A DNA stretch of 64,000 nucleotides from Gnetum montanum (GCA_015680685.1 MNCI01025086.1:652455-716454), one strand, 5' to 3'; positions 1 through 13,006 are shown, numbered from the stretch's first letter. Translations and numbers: made by a program. The notes: generated from the letters alone by a model not told the origin.

Positions 1-1975
1 TTGAGTGCAAGGATCACTCAAAGTATACCCCATTTCCCCTTAAACCTTTGGAACTATTGGACCAACTACTAAAGGCTGGACATATTTAGTACAAGTAGAT
101 GTCCAAGAACATTCACAAAAGGCATGATAGATATTGTGAGCCCCTAAGGAACCCTACCTCAGTAGCCCTGAATGAGCCCCCAGTGCCAAAGAACTTTAGG
201 CTACATAGGTTTTGACACTATCACTAGTTGCCTAGACATAACACTAACTTTTGCATGGCCCTGTAGGATGACCTACAATGAATGATTGATAGAGGAAAGT
301 TGGTGCTCGATGCTACCAATCTAGTGAGCCCTCAAAACCAATCCATGAGGGTGTATAAGGATCCTTCAAATGCAAATGATGTAGGGTACGTCATCAATGC
401 CATAAGCATTGATGACAACCTAGAATCAGTGCAACAACCATTTGTGATTCATGTACCCTCTAGGAGCGTAGGGGCCCCCTTGGTCTCCACAAGTTCAAGG
501 TTCTCTTTCATCGTTAAAGTGTTACCCATGTACCCACAACACCCTTCATTTTTAGGGCTCCACAACATGTCACAGTAGTAATAGTTTAGCCATCCTTTTT
601 CGTCAAGATTCCCCAACATGCTGACCTTGAACCTACCTAAAGTTTGGTATTGGGTAATGCATCAATCCCTTCTTAGACAATAATCAATCATATTGGCAAC
701 ATCAAAAAACCATCTAGGTGGCAACCTGATAGGCCTAGTGAGCACCTAGTTGATAAGATGATTCGACAACATTAGGAGTAAAAGGTGCTAGCTCAACCAA
801 AGCTAGTACCCATATCTGCAATCCCTATGACTGAAGTAACCAAAAAGGCCATCACTAGCAAGCCACAACTAGGCACTAAGGCCTCCAAATAGGCTAGGCA
901 ATCAAATCCCAAGTCTTCCTCACAAGAGATCCATCTCCTAGGCTACATGGATGAGGTCAAGGCCAACAAAATGATAGACAATGGTAAGGACTTCCTAAAT
1001 GCACTAGCCTAGGTCAAGGAGGTGCTAAAGTAGAAGAACACAACATTGTGCCTGTGTGACCTAATTATGACCTCCTCTACTCACTGTGAAGATCTAGTTT
1101 GGATGTTGACCTCCATTCCTATCCTGAAGGACATCTCAGTAGATGATCACTCCAACCATGCTATGATGTTGCCTCTTGCACTACAATAATCAAGCTCAAC
1201 ACCCCTCGTGTTCTATGATGAGGTAATTAAGGTTGACCCTAAGAAGGGTCAGGTCATCACAGCATCCATGTTCATCACCATATGTGTTGGGTAATGCAAG
1301 ATCAAAAGGATGCATGTTGATGATGGGGTAACAACAAATCTCATCCCATACACTATCATTAACAAGCTAGGCCTCATAGAGCAGATCAAACCAACAAAAA
1401 CCACATGCTTAAGGTCCTTTACTGTGTCATGTGTCATTGTCAAGGGAACCATCATAATAGCTTTTGTGGCAAGGGAAGAATTTCCCACTACTACTAAATT
1501 CATCATCATAGTGAAGATGCCAGGCTTTAACTTAATATTGGACAGGTCTTGGTTGGCCTAATTATGAGCCATTTCCTCTACCATTCACCAAGAAATCCAC
1601 CTTCCATATGAAGGTGGTGAGGTCATTATCAACAGTCACAGTGCAGCCCCTTTGGCCAATAACAACATAGACATGGAGCAAGGGTTAGAGTTAGAGTTCC
1701 CTAATGATGTGTCTGTAGTAAAGGAAGAGAATGAAAAGTGTGAGGCTAACCCACCCAAGAAAACAAAGGAATCTAATGACCTCCTAGAGGATGCTTTATG
1801 GGCTGAATTTCCCTTTAACATAGTAGACAAAGATCAAGAGAAATACTACATAGTACCATCTAGGCCCTACATGCCTCCTAATCCATACCAGTTAAGATGC
1901 AATTGCATGACTAAGGTTCTCCTTAGTCCAGCACATGCTATATGCCTACCTACCCTTTGCTTTTACATTTAGCCA
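1..1975 (+). pseudogene. gag-protease remnant, family A copy 1
   Basis: The window opens inside a retrotransposon gag gene. Translated pieces match, in order, the gag-protease of the copy at 24806-27839: DHSKYTP near 20, HDRYCE near 125, a linker at 282-578 with PFVI.VP, then an aspartic protease at about 1310-1561. The protease has the active-site triplet as HVDDGV (VDDG where families usually have D-T/S-G) and ends near I-L-D-R-S-W-L-A, the usual ILGRPWLA. Many stops and frameshifts break it. After the protease comes a short acidic tail, and the coding signal stops near 1975 with no reverse transcriptase. Gag packages RNA and the protease cleaves the polyprotein. This copy cannot work. The 5' part lies outside the window. 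Confidence 0.8.
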
Positions 1976-2214
1976 TGGATTTTGCCTTGTTCTCACATTA
2001 CATTTTTCTATGCATTTACATTTAGCTTTTTTACTTAGATTATGCATTGTCCACTTTGTTTACACATTTATTTGCTTTGTTTATGCATTTTTCTTATCTA
2101 ATACATTCACTCATTTAGTTTACCCTTTAGTAGTTCTTAGCTTAACACATAAAACATCAAAATATACAAACAAAATAAAAACTAAAATTACAAAAAAAGA
2201 GATCACAATAGGTG

Positions 2215-2470
2215 TCCCACCATGACCTTAAACTAGCAATGTCACAACTTGCCATGGCCTTAAATTAGCAATGTGTGGCCCACCATGGCCCTAAACTGGC
2301 AATGCATGGCCTAGAATGGCCTTAAAATATGACCTATAATTCCATGCCTATGGCCTACCATGACCTTAAACTAGCAACACATGGCCAGAAATGGCCTTAA
2401 ATTATCATTGGCCCTCCTACTAAGACCTTAAACTAGCATGAGGCTCACGATGGCCTAGTCGTACTACCAT
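2215..2470 (+). repeat. degenerate minisatellite in family A copy 1
   Basis: About five imperfect copies of a roughly 45-60-bp unit carry the core CCTTAAACTAGCAA next to GGCC-containing stretches such as CATGGCC. Element A2 has the same motif about once at the matching place (minus strand, near 24480-24545), so the array looks like an expansion specific to this copy. Confidence 0.6.
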
Positions 2471-2699
2471 CACATAATTCTAACTTAGTGCATTCACTCA
2501 TAACATAGTAAGCATAGCAAGCACATAGCAAATAAAAAGTGCATAGTAAACAAAAATAAAGTTTATGTGTTATACACTACATGTAGCAAATGCATTCATT
2601 ACATCTCACATGAATAATAGTACATAGCATGAGTAGCAACATCATGTAGCAAAGGAATAGAAAAAAATAGCAAAAATTCCCAACAATAGGGCTACATCA
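2471..2699. other. AT-rich spacer without gene
   Basis: AT-rich DNA with scattered short motifs such as CATAGCAA and CATGTAGCAA. I see no coding signal. It separates the gag-protease remnant from the convergent spliced gene. Confidence 0.5.
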
Positions 2700-5600
2700 G
2701 GTTGTGCTCAACTAGTAGCACTAGGTGGAGGTGGAGGTTCTTCTTCCTCCACAGTGTTGCAAACTATAGCATCTCTTAGTACCTACTACCACAACTATAG
2801 CAAAAATGAGCAGTTAGTAAGCAAACTTGTAATACACAAGCTAGTCCAAACACATGAAAAAGCACAAAAACCAATGACTAACATGAGAGGGTCCCACATT
2901 GGGGTTTTTTGGAGGTAACTTTTCAAGGTCAACCTCCAATTGTTAGAGGATCTTGGCCTCAAAAAGTTGCATCTAGTTCTCTTGGCCAAAGTTAATCCCT
3001 GGAAGGGTCTTTCCATTCTCCACAGTGGTCCATGCGAGTGGCTCCATGGAAAACGTATCAAAGGAAGCCTCTCCCAAAGGGGTGATGATCTATTTCCTAG
3101 GAGAGCCACTCACCATTGTATGCTACATGGATAACTCATAAGCTTGCATCTCGCAAATCACCTTAAGAAACATCTAGAGATGATAGTGTTTAACAGACTC
3201 CTCCTTGTACCATTGAAGGTATGCATTGCGCTTATGCTTATATTGGTGTTTTTTGACCTTCTATGTCTACCCCCACTCATACATCTTAGTTCTGTAATTA
3301 TTCTAGTCTTAATTCTTCTAGGTGAGTAGGTCCATCTACAACCGTTGCTCAATCACCTCCTAGGTAACCTCATTCTTGCCTCTGAGAGTCGATCAATATT
3401 AAGCATATTCTATCTCAGAGGTTTACCAAGTGTTATCTCCCCATGACCTAGCCACTAGAAAGTCATATTAGGATTGAAGGTCTCTAATCTTCATATCTTG
3501 GCCAATCACTCTCTTCTAAAGCTCATGCATGCATTTCCACAAGTGCTCATTGAGCACTTGTAGATCCACAACACCTTCACATAAGAAAGCGAGCACTTGC
3601 TTTCTGTCTCATACATGCAATAAGACATCTAATCCACTTCAAGAGGTAGGTCACGGAGGGCATCAACCTTGGCCACCTTGCTCAAATCCCACCAAAGCTT
3701 AGAACCTGTTGGCATTTAACAAGTAATTAATCTTAGCCACAAACTAAGCATTCAATCAGTAAAAAAACATAAAACAAAGCAACATAACAAACATACCAAG
3801 CTCAAGATCCACCTATTGTAAATGATCCACCATGTCCTCAATGATGCCTTCCATGAAGGAAAACTTATCGGGCATGTCTACCCATAGCTCCATGTGATAG
3901 GTAGACATGGAACTGCTAGCAGGCACATCTGAGGCTATAATGCAACAATGTAGTCAACATGTAACTGAATAGCTAAAGATTCTAGAGAAAAAGGTAATAA
4001 CAAATGGCAACACAAAGTAGTTACCTAGCAAGCCTTCAGGCATGAGTGCAAGGGGTTCACCCAGCTAAACGCCATCAAACAGGTAGTCAAAATCACCCCA
4101 TTGGGGTGGAGCAACCCCTCCTCCTCTAACTATTATAGGATCTTTGTTGCCTAAGGTAACTCATCTCCATGAGCCTCCCCCTCCTCAACTTGAGGAGGTG
4201 CTCCTTCTACTACCACCTCGACCATTGCTCTAGCATTCTTCTCTTTGATCTTTGCAGTTAATTCATATGCATAGCAAATTCGTATTAGTTAATAGCATAT
4301 CATAAACAAAAACATAAAAATATAAACAAATGTTAATACAATAAATGCATCTAACAAGTTACAAATAGTAACTTTCAACCTCTGTCTTCAAGCTTTGGAA
4401 CTTGATAGAGATCTTCTTGCTACTCAGTCTTCCAACCTCAGGGGTAGTCTCCTCCATGGGATGTGACCTCTTAATCTTTACCTTAAATAGTCCCACCATC
4501 TCTAAAATGTATTAGTCCACCTTGTTCAAGTTCCCAATGCTAATCAAAGGACCCTCACCCACGTTATCCTACAAGTAATGTGACTACTCCATAGGACATT
4601 TAGTCATTATGGATAACAACTCATCGATCTCGTTGGGGGGGGNNNNNNNNNNNNNNNNNNNNNNNNNNNNNGGGGGGTCCTATGCCTATGTGGTCATAAA
4701 TAGGGATTTGATCCATAGTTTAGATAGCTACTTGTGGTCCTACACCATCCAATGCCCACCATCACACACAACCAAAAGCTCTGCAAACCTTCACAAATAC
4801 CCTGCAAAGAACATGAAGTGAACATGGGACCTTACCTAGATGTTAAACCATAGCCTAGTGATATCCCCATGCAAGCTAGTCACAATATAGGTGGCCTAAT
4901 TAAAATTCATCCCATCCAATAGCACCTCTTTCATCATCTATGCCTACTTCACCTCAAGGATCTTTCCTGAGGAGAGCAACTTTGGGAAGGCATGTGCATG
5001 GAAAAGAGGGTAGAGCTCCCATAACTTAGGCACAAGCACATCCTTCATTGGTATGCCCTTGTGAGATTGGATGGATCCCAACCAATCCTCAATCTCTCCT
5101 CTATGGTCCACATCCTTATTAGCCTTATCAATAATCAATGGGTCATCAGTCTGGAGGCCAAAGAGGTTGGCAAAGAAGGCCTTACTGAGATCAAGAACTA
5201 CCCTCACATCAAGCACTCAGGTGATGAACTGTTAGACTTCACTATTGAAGGAGTCAATGATGATGACCATTTCAACCACTGAAATACTTGGGCTAAGGGC
5301 CAAAATAGGTCTATCAACCCTACATGTGTGAGCCTAGTTGTTAGTGCAACTAAGGCCTTATGGCACAATAGTGTTGTGCACCCTCTACATCACCATATTT
5401 CACAATGAGGGTGGCCTCTATGCAGCCTATGGTGATCACCGTTACCTCACTTAAAGAAACTACCACTACAACCAAGGTAAAACAATATTAGCATCATGCA
5501 AAAGGAAAACTAATAGGCACATGTGCACAAGCACATGAGCTAATGCTTATATGCATACATGGCACAAATGGGGTATAAGATAGGGGTGGCATTGCAAGCA

Positions 5601-6340
5601 TCTCCTTGATATTAATCACATTGGTGGCCCACTCCTCATCCAACCAGTCATGGATCCTACACCTCTTGTATGCCCTTGGGTATCAAGTAGGGTAGGCCTC
5701 CAAATTAGACCCCACCTACTCAAGCACAAGTACTTGAACATTCAGGCTAGAGGAGAATAACTCCAAGGTGGTGCAGGTCAAGGCTAGAGCATCTACCTCA
5801 TCATGTAGGCCCTTTTCATCAACTTTGAATCTAGCATTAAGTACGAGGAATTATTAATGTGACATGGGAAAGTACTAAACAACACTAAGAAAGCCAGAAA
5901 AGTACTTATCCTCCAGCATACTAGATGGTTCTAGGTGGGTTCTGGAATAGGGTATGCACCTATAGCATAGTGAAGAGGGTGTTGCTCTTATTGTAGCAAC
6001 TAAACCTTATCATGTGTCATATCTTAGATAGGCACTAGGTGTTCCTAAGGCCTCTACTTAAATCACTCACCCCATCAACCCTAGTAGTAGGCTCATATAA
6101 GATGAACCTTAGGATGTCCCAATTAGCCTTGGGCAACATTGTCTCAATGATGGCACTAGCAACCTCCACACTAAACTGCTACAGAAGGTACTCAAGGAAC
6201 TTATGGGCCCTTGGTTGGAACCACATCAGCTAAACACCCACTCACATATCTAGTGTAGGTGTGTTAGTAATAGGCTTGCTCATGTACCACAGGATTCCCA
6301 CAAGCTCCACGATGATCAATATAGGTTTTAGCAACATCCT
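2700..6340 (-). pseudogene. decayed multi-exon gene antisense to the retroelement
   Basis: I do not recognise this gene. Reading the minus strand from about 6340 down, open stretches alternate with AT-rich gaps bounded by splice signals. Three introns are clear: 5466-5558 (GTATGC...GTTGTAG), 3935-4024 (GTAACT...TTATAG) and 3706-3796 (GTATGT...CAACAG), all 90-93 bp. Across 5466-5558 the reading frame continues. A fourth probably lies near 4260-4385. The N-terminal part is globular (for example ILRFILYEP, then IEDWLGSIQ and an LHGDIT stretch near 4860-5216). The last 180 or so codons (3100-3700) look like an amphipathic coiled coil (DLQVLNEHLWKCMHEL). Most stops are TAG where Gln would fit. It may be an accessory antisense gene of a plant Ty3/gypsy Tat-like element (some are known to carry such ORFs) or a captured host gene. 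Confidence 0.55.
4643..4671. other. assembly gap in a G run
   Basis: Twenty-nine N, flanked by eight G on the left and six G on the right. On the minus strand this falls in the decayed spliced gene, where a C run would encode proline, so the missing piece may be a poly-Pro or homopolymer tract. Confidence 0.95.
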
Positions 6341-8139
6341 GCAAACCGCAAAGTAATAAACAAAGCATTACTATACACACATAGATGCAAATTTTGACAT
6401 AAAATTATTAAACTAAGTTAGCAAAATTAACATGATACAACCTGAACTAACAAAATTTCTTAATTTTAGTAATGCCCTCTAGGCCCCATGGGTATAGGAT
6501 GTCAACCAACTTATTTGATATGCTTGGTACTCACTAGGATACAACACATTTGCTTAAGATTAGCATTTCATTTCACAAGTTTCATAGGTTTAGCATCATT
6601 ACAAGTTTATCATTATTACATTTTGTAGGTTTAGCATTATGCATGATTTACAGAATTTTTGCAAAATTTTTCTAACTCTAGATAGCATAATCCGGAAAGT
6701 CACAAAATTTTTTCTAACTCTGAACTATCTCAATGGAGACTATAGTCCAGGAAGAGGGTGAAATTTTTTCTAACTCTAGAAGCACCTCAACTACCATCTA
6801 AAATGTGGAGAGCATAGTCATAGAATAAAATTTTCTAACTCTTAACTATGCTCTCTATAGAGCATAGTCTCAAAAAAAACTAACTTTCAAGTATGTCATT
6901 TTATCAAACACTTGGTGTCAACTACACCTTCAAAGCATGAGTGTAGTCCTAGCAATGGCCTGTAAGGAAATAAGTCTTGTCCATCACCCCAATGCTCTCT
7001 ACATACCATGCCCTACCATAGCACCCTATACTACCCTACCACCCTCTGCACATCATCACTCCCATTGTGCCTTATGCATCCTTCACCCACTACACTACCA
7101 TGCACCATGTCCATTCTATGCATAGCCTTCTTGTAGTATTGCATCATTACACCTATCATGCCCACAAGGCCCTACCCTCTCTCCCTCCTTCACTGCTACT
7201 ACCTAAACCCTTGTACAAAATTTTAAATAAAAAAAATAGAATAGAGAACATGTTGATGTTGAGCACCCTCATCACCCCTCCAACCACACTATGGAACACA
7301 ATCACCGTCATGGCCCCTGCAACATGCATTGTAGGGTGTAATAAGGACTATGGCCCTCATGGTGTGTAGTTCCCCTTGTCCCCCATGTGGCCTCAAAGGG
7401 GTCAAACAAAAACCCTACCCCATGACCCTAGTGACGTGTGGTGCACTTGGCCTCTGCCCCCTTAAAAATGGAAAAAAAATTAACCTTATAATGCCTTTTA
7501 CCCTATAGCTAACCATTCGTGGTTGCTACCAAAACCTAGATCCTTGCCTCATTCCTACCCACACCATGAAGAAAAAACCAAAAAATAAATAAATAAAATT
7601 TCTAAATATTTTGGCAAAAGAAACCCTCATGCACTTCAAAAACCCCTACAACAATTAAATCCTATTTAGCCCTATGACTCCAAGCATGGCCCTTGTGGCT
7701 ATGCTACCTTGCATGGCAACAATCATTCCCCCTACTGAGCCATGACAAGCAACTTGTAGCTTCACTCACTCATAATAACATTCGTAATCGCTATAGCTAC
7801 AACCATCAAAAACCTCAACGAAATGACCCACATGAAAACCCCATCACATAAAACCCTCCCTACTACACATGCCCTCCCCTACCACCAAAATAGCCACAAC
7901 AACAACCACTACCATGGCAGGGCACAATAATGTCTACACTCCCAAACACTTACCAAATATGGAATGTAGAAAAATAGCAAAAAATGGGAAAAGGGAAGAG
8001 TGTAGTTGGGGTACCTAGTAGATGTCGATGACCTTCTCTCTTCCATGCATGCTTAAGGTAGGTGGCCTAGTGCTTGCTCCCCCTCTTCCATGTTTACCAC
8101 TCCTAAGTGTGGGTGTCCACATCAGAACATCATCCTATT
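6341..8139. other. no recognised gene; AT-rich repeat DNA
   Basis: Nothing recognisable as a gene. At 6655-6890 the phrase AAATTTTTTCTAACTCT recurs about four times with a spacing near 70 bp, alternating with variants of AGCATAGTC, so this is a degenerate tandem array. At 6930-7200 and 7650-7920 the plus strand is rich in CCCTACCA and CATGCC strings. Short open frames at 6937-7369 look like chance. Confidence 0.5.
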
Positions 8140-9732
8140 CCAACTATGCTCTTCAGTAGTGTTGGCACATTTTGGCCATTTCATGGAACAGGTTGGCATG
8201 ATAAAATTGATTAAAGGTTTTTTTCAGTATAAGAATTGAGAATTGGAAGTCACATTAATGTTTATTGATAGCAAAAGTAGAGACACTAGAAAAAGGAAAT
8301 TTGTCAAAAACTTTGTATATACTCTACATTTGAATCAACAATGAAAACCGGAAAAACAAGAACAAGTTATGAGCAATGGTTTTAGATGAAAAACAACAAG
8401 ACAAGCATCAAGAATATATCAAAATCTTGCCAATATTAGCACCCAAATCATACAATAGCTATCCTTGATTCACAAATTAAATAAAACGAATTTAGAAAGA
8501 AAAATTCAGGAAGCGCTAGGTGAATTTGGGACAAACATTTTAGGTGGTTGCAACCCCAAATCACGTTTATCATTTGTTGTTGGAACCAAAGAAAAATAAG
8601 ATCTCCTTCAATGATCTGTAGTGTCTAGAGAATGGAATCTGCATGCAAAAAGAAAAATGTAGTAGGGTTTTTGTTTTGTTTCAAATGCAAGATATGACAA
8701 ACAACAATGAGAAGATGTGAAATATTAAACATAAACCCTAAGGCAAAGCTTGGCACGCCTAGATTCTTGCAATGATGAACCTGCAAATAGAAATTGTAAA
8801 CATAGCAGAGCCCAATGCCAACGTGTCTGTCATCATCATTACCAATCCATCAAGTCCAGCTACAGAGACACGAAGACACAGCGAGACAGGTGCACAACTC
8901 AATCAACAAAATGACATTTCTTCTAAGGTAGATACGGAGGACCATGGATGTGGCCAGGAGATCTGTTACAAGGACTTAGTATCTAAGCTCAATATCAAAC
9001 CAACTGGGAGATTATTTAGCTGATGAATCGTGGTTATGGCTTATTCTAAAGAAATTGTCATCGCTAAAAGAAAGAACAAAACCTGAACACGTGAAATCGA
9101 AGTAACAAAATAAAGTTCCAATTTCATATGGTTTAGTGGCTAAATGTAATTTTATCATATTTTCTCACATGCAACAAAATAAAATGACAATTGTATGGAG
9201 TGCTTATTGCAATGGCCATCATGGTGTTTGCGAAACTTGATCTTGGACTAAGGTTAAATGGATAAAACAAGATAGAGATCTTGGCTTTATTTCCTAAAAT
9301 TACTATATAGGTTGTGACTTCTTATGAAAGAAATATTTGTAAAGACACATGCCAATGTTAGCATGATTTTCTTCTAACTTCGTGTATAAGTTATAACTTC
9401 CTAACTTGTTGGGAAAGTAATATCTCCTAACTTCCTAACTTGTTGGGCAAGTAATATCTCCTAACTTCCTTACTTGTGGGCAAGTAATATCTCCTAACTT
9501 CCTAATTTAGTTAAGTACCACTTGACATTTTGCTAGCTTGTTTTGTAGGAATACAACATGGCCATGCCTGAGCACCTTCTCTCACCTCTAGTCCTCATGC
9601 AATCTCATGGCGATATCAAGCAATGCATTGACCCACATTGCCTAGACCTTAAGCCTACAACCTATGTTGAATACATAGCATCTGTAGAGGTGCCACTAGA
9701 TTGGCATGACCATTTAGAGTAGGTAGTAAGCA
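8140..9732. other. unclassified region with a 34-bp tandem repeat
   Basis: No gene is certain. At 9394-9512 a 34-bp unit beginning TAACTTCCTAACTTG and ending AATATCTCC is present about 3.5 times. The same motif occurs reversed near 21780-22260, so both places carry related repeat sequence. A stretch at 9557-9718, after a possible acceptor TTTTGTAG, reads MAMPEHLLSPLVL... for 54 codons and may be an exon scrap of unknown origin. Confidence 0.4.
8772..9023 (+). CDS. uncertain 83-codon open frame
   Basis: An open frame of 83 codons starting MMNLQIEI, with a mixed, polar composition that includes TETRRHSETG and DHGCGQEICYKD. It does not look like low-complexity chance coding, and its base composition is less AT-rich than its surroundings. 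I see no domain, signal peptide or membrane segment and no gene around it. It could be a fragment of a transposon or host exon. A chance frame remains quite possible. Confidence 0.2.
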   Translation: MMNLQIEIVNIAEPNANVSVIIITNPSSPATETRRHSETGAQLNQQNDISSKVDTEDHGCGQEICYKDLVSKLNIKPTGRLFS

Positions 9733-10010
9733 GTAACAATGAGCGACAATAGCAGAAGACTAAGGAGAATTTTAAAATTTACATTTGGTAGTTATTTTAT
9801 TGTTTTCTCGTCAATCCTTAAAATTAAAGAAAATTATTCAATTTAAATTTCTCTAATTTTTCAGTTTGATTTACCTTTTGGAATGCTACATTGCCCTTTC
9901 CAATTGAGACTATTCCCATGTTTCCATATCCATATGGAAGGCCCCTTAAGCAATAGTCTCTCTAAATGAGTTTTTCGGGTGTTGATGTATCCAAAATTTA
10001 TGCAACAACA
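9733..10010 (+). repeat. 5' LTR end of element B1
   Basis: The LTR 3' end is set by the terminal CA of CAACAACA and the primer site six bases on. The stretch GAATTTTAAAATTTACATTT (about 9770) recurs near 17912-17932 in the 3' LTR, which fixes both as copies of one LTR. The upstream part of the 5' LTR is missing. Confidence 0.65.
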
Positions 10011-10016
10011 CCTTTA

Positions 10017-10033
10017 TGGTGCTAGAAGGAGGG
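10017..10033 (+). other. primer binding site of element B1
   Basis: TGGTGCTAGAAGGAGGG follows the LTR end. Element A2 has TGGCGCTAGAAGGAGGT and B2 has TGATGCTAGAAGGAGGA at the same place, so all three likely prime from the same tRNA. The differences at CG positions fit cytosine deamination. I do not assign the tRNA. Confidence 0.65.
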
Positions 10034-10887
10034 CTATTTTTTAGCCTTCATTTTCCATTTTTGAAATCTCAATTTTTTCTATTTTTTTTCCTAAAACATT
10101 TCTACATCCATTTCCAAAAAATTTCATTTTCCCATTCTCAATCATCTATTTCCAATTTCTATTTACAATCATCTACTTTACAATTTTTGAATTTCCATTT
10201 TTCCTATTTTAGTTACTTTGAACTTTTAAGTTCCTATTTTAGTTTTCTTTCTTAGTTACCTAAAACCTTTATTATCCATTTTTGTTTTGAGTCTTGGTGA
10301 TAGTCATTAATTTTCCAATTACTATTTTTGAAATTCAATTTCTATTACCTAAAAATTTTCATTTTTTAGTTCTTAAAAGCTTTTATTTTCTAGTTTTAGT
10401 TACTCAAACCTTTATTCACCCATTTCTAATACTGATTCTAGTTAACGGTTGCCTATTTTCACTTTTGTTGCTTTGTTCCAATTATATTTCCAGAATCTTA
10501 AACCTTCTTTTTCCAATTCTAATTTTGGCAGTCCTTACCTTAGTCCTAACTTTGGTGAGGTGTTTTTCATTAATTATTCATTTTAAATTTACTTTTTTTA
10601 AAATTTTGTATTTGCTATTTTTCTTTCAAGGTTTATATATAACAATTTTAGTATTTCTTAAAAAAAAGTAATAATATTTAAATATTTTTCTATTATCTTT
10701 AATTTTCACAATTTATTAACATTTTACATTTCCTATTATTTTTCATTTTATGACAAAATCTTCGTGTAGAACATCTCAACAAAGAGTCTCTACTCTTGCC
10801 CTTCGTCGACTAGCTACCCATCATTTCACTTTAAGAAAACAATAAGCTACGCGATTTCCAAGTTCTATTCCCAAAAGAACTTGAACT
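10034..10887 (+). other. T-rich untranslated leader of element B1
   Basis: About 850 bases, strongly T-rich on the plus strand, between primer site and gag. The open frames in it code only low-complexity Phe/Leu strings and are not genes. The same T-rich leader occurs in B2 (35410-35850). Confidence 0.6.
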
Positions 10888-12960
10888 ATGATGGTAGCCA
10901 ATCAACCCCCAGGTCCCTTATTGAGCAACCCTTTTAACTTCACTAACTATCACAATATTTTGAAATCACTTCAAAACATAAAATTGTTCTTTGATTCTAC
11001 AACCCCTACTAGTGATGCCCACCAATATATACAATGTTTTGAAACCTTACCAGGCATCCATACCATTCTCCAAAATGACATAGCATGTAGGATATTTATG
11101 GAAACTTTCAAGAGCAAAGTCACCAAATGGTTTGTGATGCTCCTAAATGCATCTATCGACTCATGGCAAGAGTTTAAAATAAGTTCCTACTTCAGTTCGA
11201 TAGGTTCACTAGCCCTACCATAGCATCAAGCAATTTCACAAGCTTAAGAAAACTACCAAGGAAAAATGTCTATGACTACAATTTAAGATTCTTCCATCAA
11301 CTTTCTTATGTGTCAAATGAGATGTGTTCACAACCTAATGGTATCCTCAATTTTTACCTCTCTACCATTAACCCATTCTTCACCCAAGGCATCAAATCTG
11401 ATTTCAACATAATGGAAATATAAGGAGCAATGGCTAAAGATGTTGAGTTCCAATAAATTGTCCTAATGAATAGAATTCAAACTCAATTTGGGATGATGAA
11501 TGTTACCAATCCTATACAGAATACCCCTTTGCTATAACAAGTTTTCCCAATGAATAACACTTTATTCCAAACTCCCAGTCCCCTTCAAATGACTCAACCT
11601 ACAATCAGCTATTTTCAAGGTTTGACATCCTCTTCATTTTTACCACCAAATACTAGTTTAAGTCATGATTAATTGAAAGCTTTGATCCAATCCATCATAA
11701 ATCCAAATGGAATATCTAATCCTAAGGCATCCACTTGTCAAACAAAAGACCAAATGACACAAATATTAACTTCACTTCAAAAGCTTTCCAATCAAGTAGT
11801 TGAACTGAAGCAAAATAATAATAAAGTCCCTATACAATCTGAAAAATCGAACACATCAATCAATGATGATTATTGTTGTCTGCATAATGCTAGGCAACAT
11901 CTTGAGAAAAAATTTTCTTAATTTTTAGCATTATATGATGACAATGCCCAAAGTCAACAAAATGGGAAAACCCCAATTATGGTCTTGAACATACCTCATG
12001 AAATAGAAAATGAAGTTTCCTCATTGAAGCAAGTTATGGTAAGTGATTCCAACCCACATAACACTCACTACTATAGACTTAGTGACATTATGAACACCAC
12101 ATAACAACAAATTAGGAATAATCCTTATAATCCTCCAAATAGAAGAGCTCCTAGTCAAAATAACACAAATAATCAAACTAGACCATCCCAAGCAAACATT
12201 CCACAACAACCAAACTCCCCTTCAATACTTAGAAGAACTCCATCTCAACAAGAATCCAAAGACAAACGTAAGACTTATGATCTAGTTAAGGATTTGAAAA
12301 GAGATAAAGCCAACATTTCAATGTATGATCTTATACATTTTAATGAAATGAAAGATGTGATTCAAAAGATAGTTCATACACTTGAAACCAATAAAGAAAA
12401 ATCTTTAACATATGAAAAGCAAGTTCATTTTCCAGAAAGTCTCAATGCGAGATCAATACAAAATACAAGCCATTCAATTTCAAATAAGAAAGATCAACCA
12501 CCTTTCTTAACAACTTTGGTCATTTTGGAAAAGAATGTTCACAATTGTTTGATGGATTCTGGTGCAACTGTTAATGTCATGCCACTTGAGGTATGTAAAA
12601 CATTAGGAGCATGAATGCTACCACAAGCAAGAAGTGTGATACAACTCGATGGATCTAATGTACCTATAGTAAGGTCATTAAAAGGAGTAAAAGTACAACT
12701 TAAAAAATATCCTACATTTACATGCTATATGGATATTTTAGTAGTTGATATGTCATCCACTTAGGATGTGCTTTTATCTAGGACTTTTGGAGCCAAGTTT
12801 GGGGGCTTCTTTAGGTCAGATTTCTCAGAGTTATTAATTCCTATTAAAGAAAAAAACTGAATATATGGTTATACCAAGAGAAGCTTTTTATAAATAAGTG
12901 GTAACATATTTTAATCAGCAAAATCAATCTTTCGAAAATCAAAATACTAATCTTTATATT
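10888..12960 (+). pseudogene. gag and aspartic protease of element B1
   Basis: Translation starts at 10888 or 10891 with M(M)VANQPPGP, preserved as MVANQP at 35114 in B2. The gag part has the typical ASIDSWQEFK stretch near 11150, where a capsid domain would be. A Gln/Asn-rich part follows, then a degenerate cysteine motif (DDYCCLHNARQH, about 11866). The protease keeps its catalytic triplet as LMDSGATVNVMPLEV at about 12549-12593, followed by VLLSRTFGAKFGG near 12770. Stops and frameshifts interrupt both domains. Gag would form the particle and the protease would mature it. Neither could be made from this copy. Confidence 0.8.
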
Positions 12961-13006
12961 GGAGTTATTGAAGTTGGACTTAGAAAAAATGTTATAAATA
13001 AGTTAT

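Noticed and set aside
2795-3352. Overlapping plus- and minus-strand frames as separate small genes
   Set aside because: They are off-frame shadows of the spliced minus-strand gene, whose true frame here runs through PLGEASFDTF and ILQQLEVDLEK-like sequence with TAG stops.
10016-10671. Membrane protein genes suggested by long Phe/Leu frames
   Set aside because: The DNA is a T-rich retrotransposon leader, so hydrophobic frames without stops are expected by composition.
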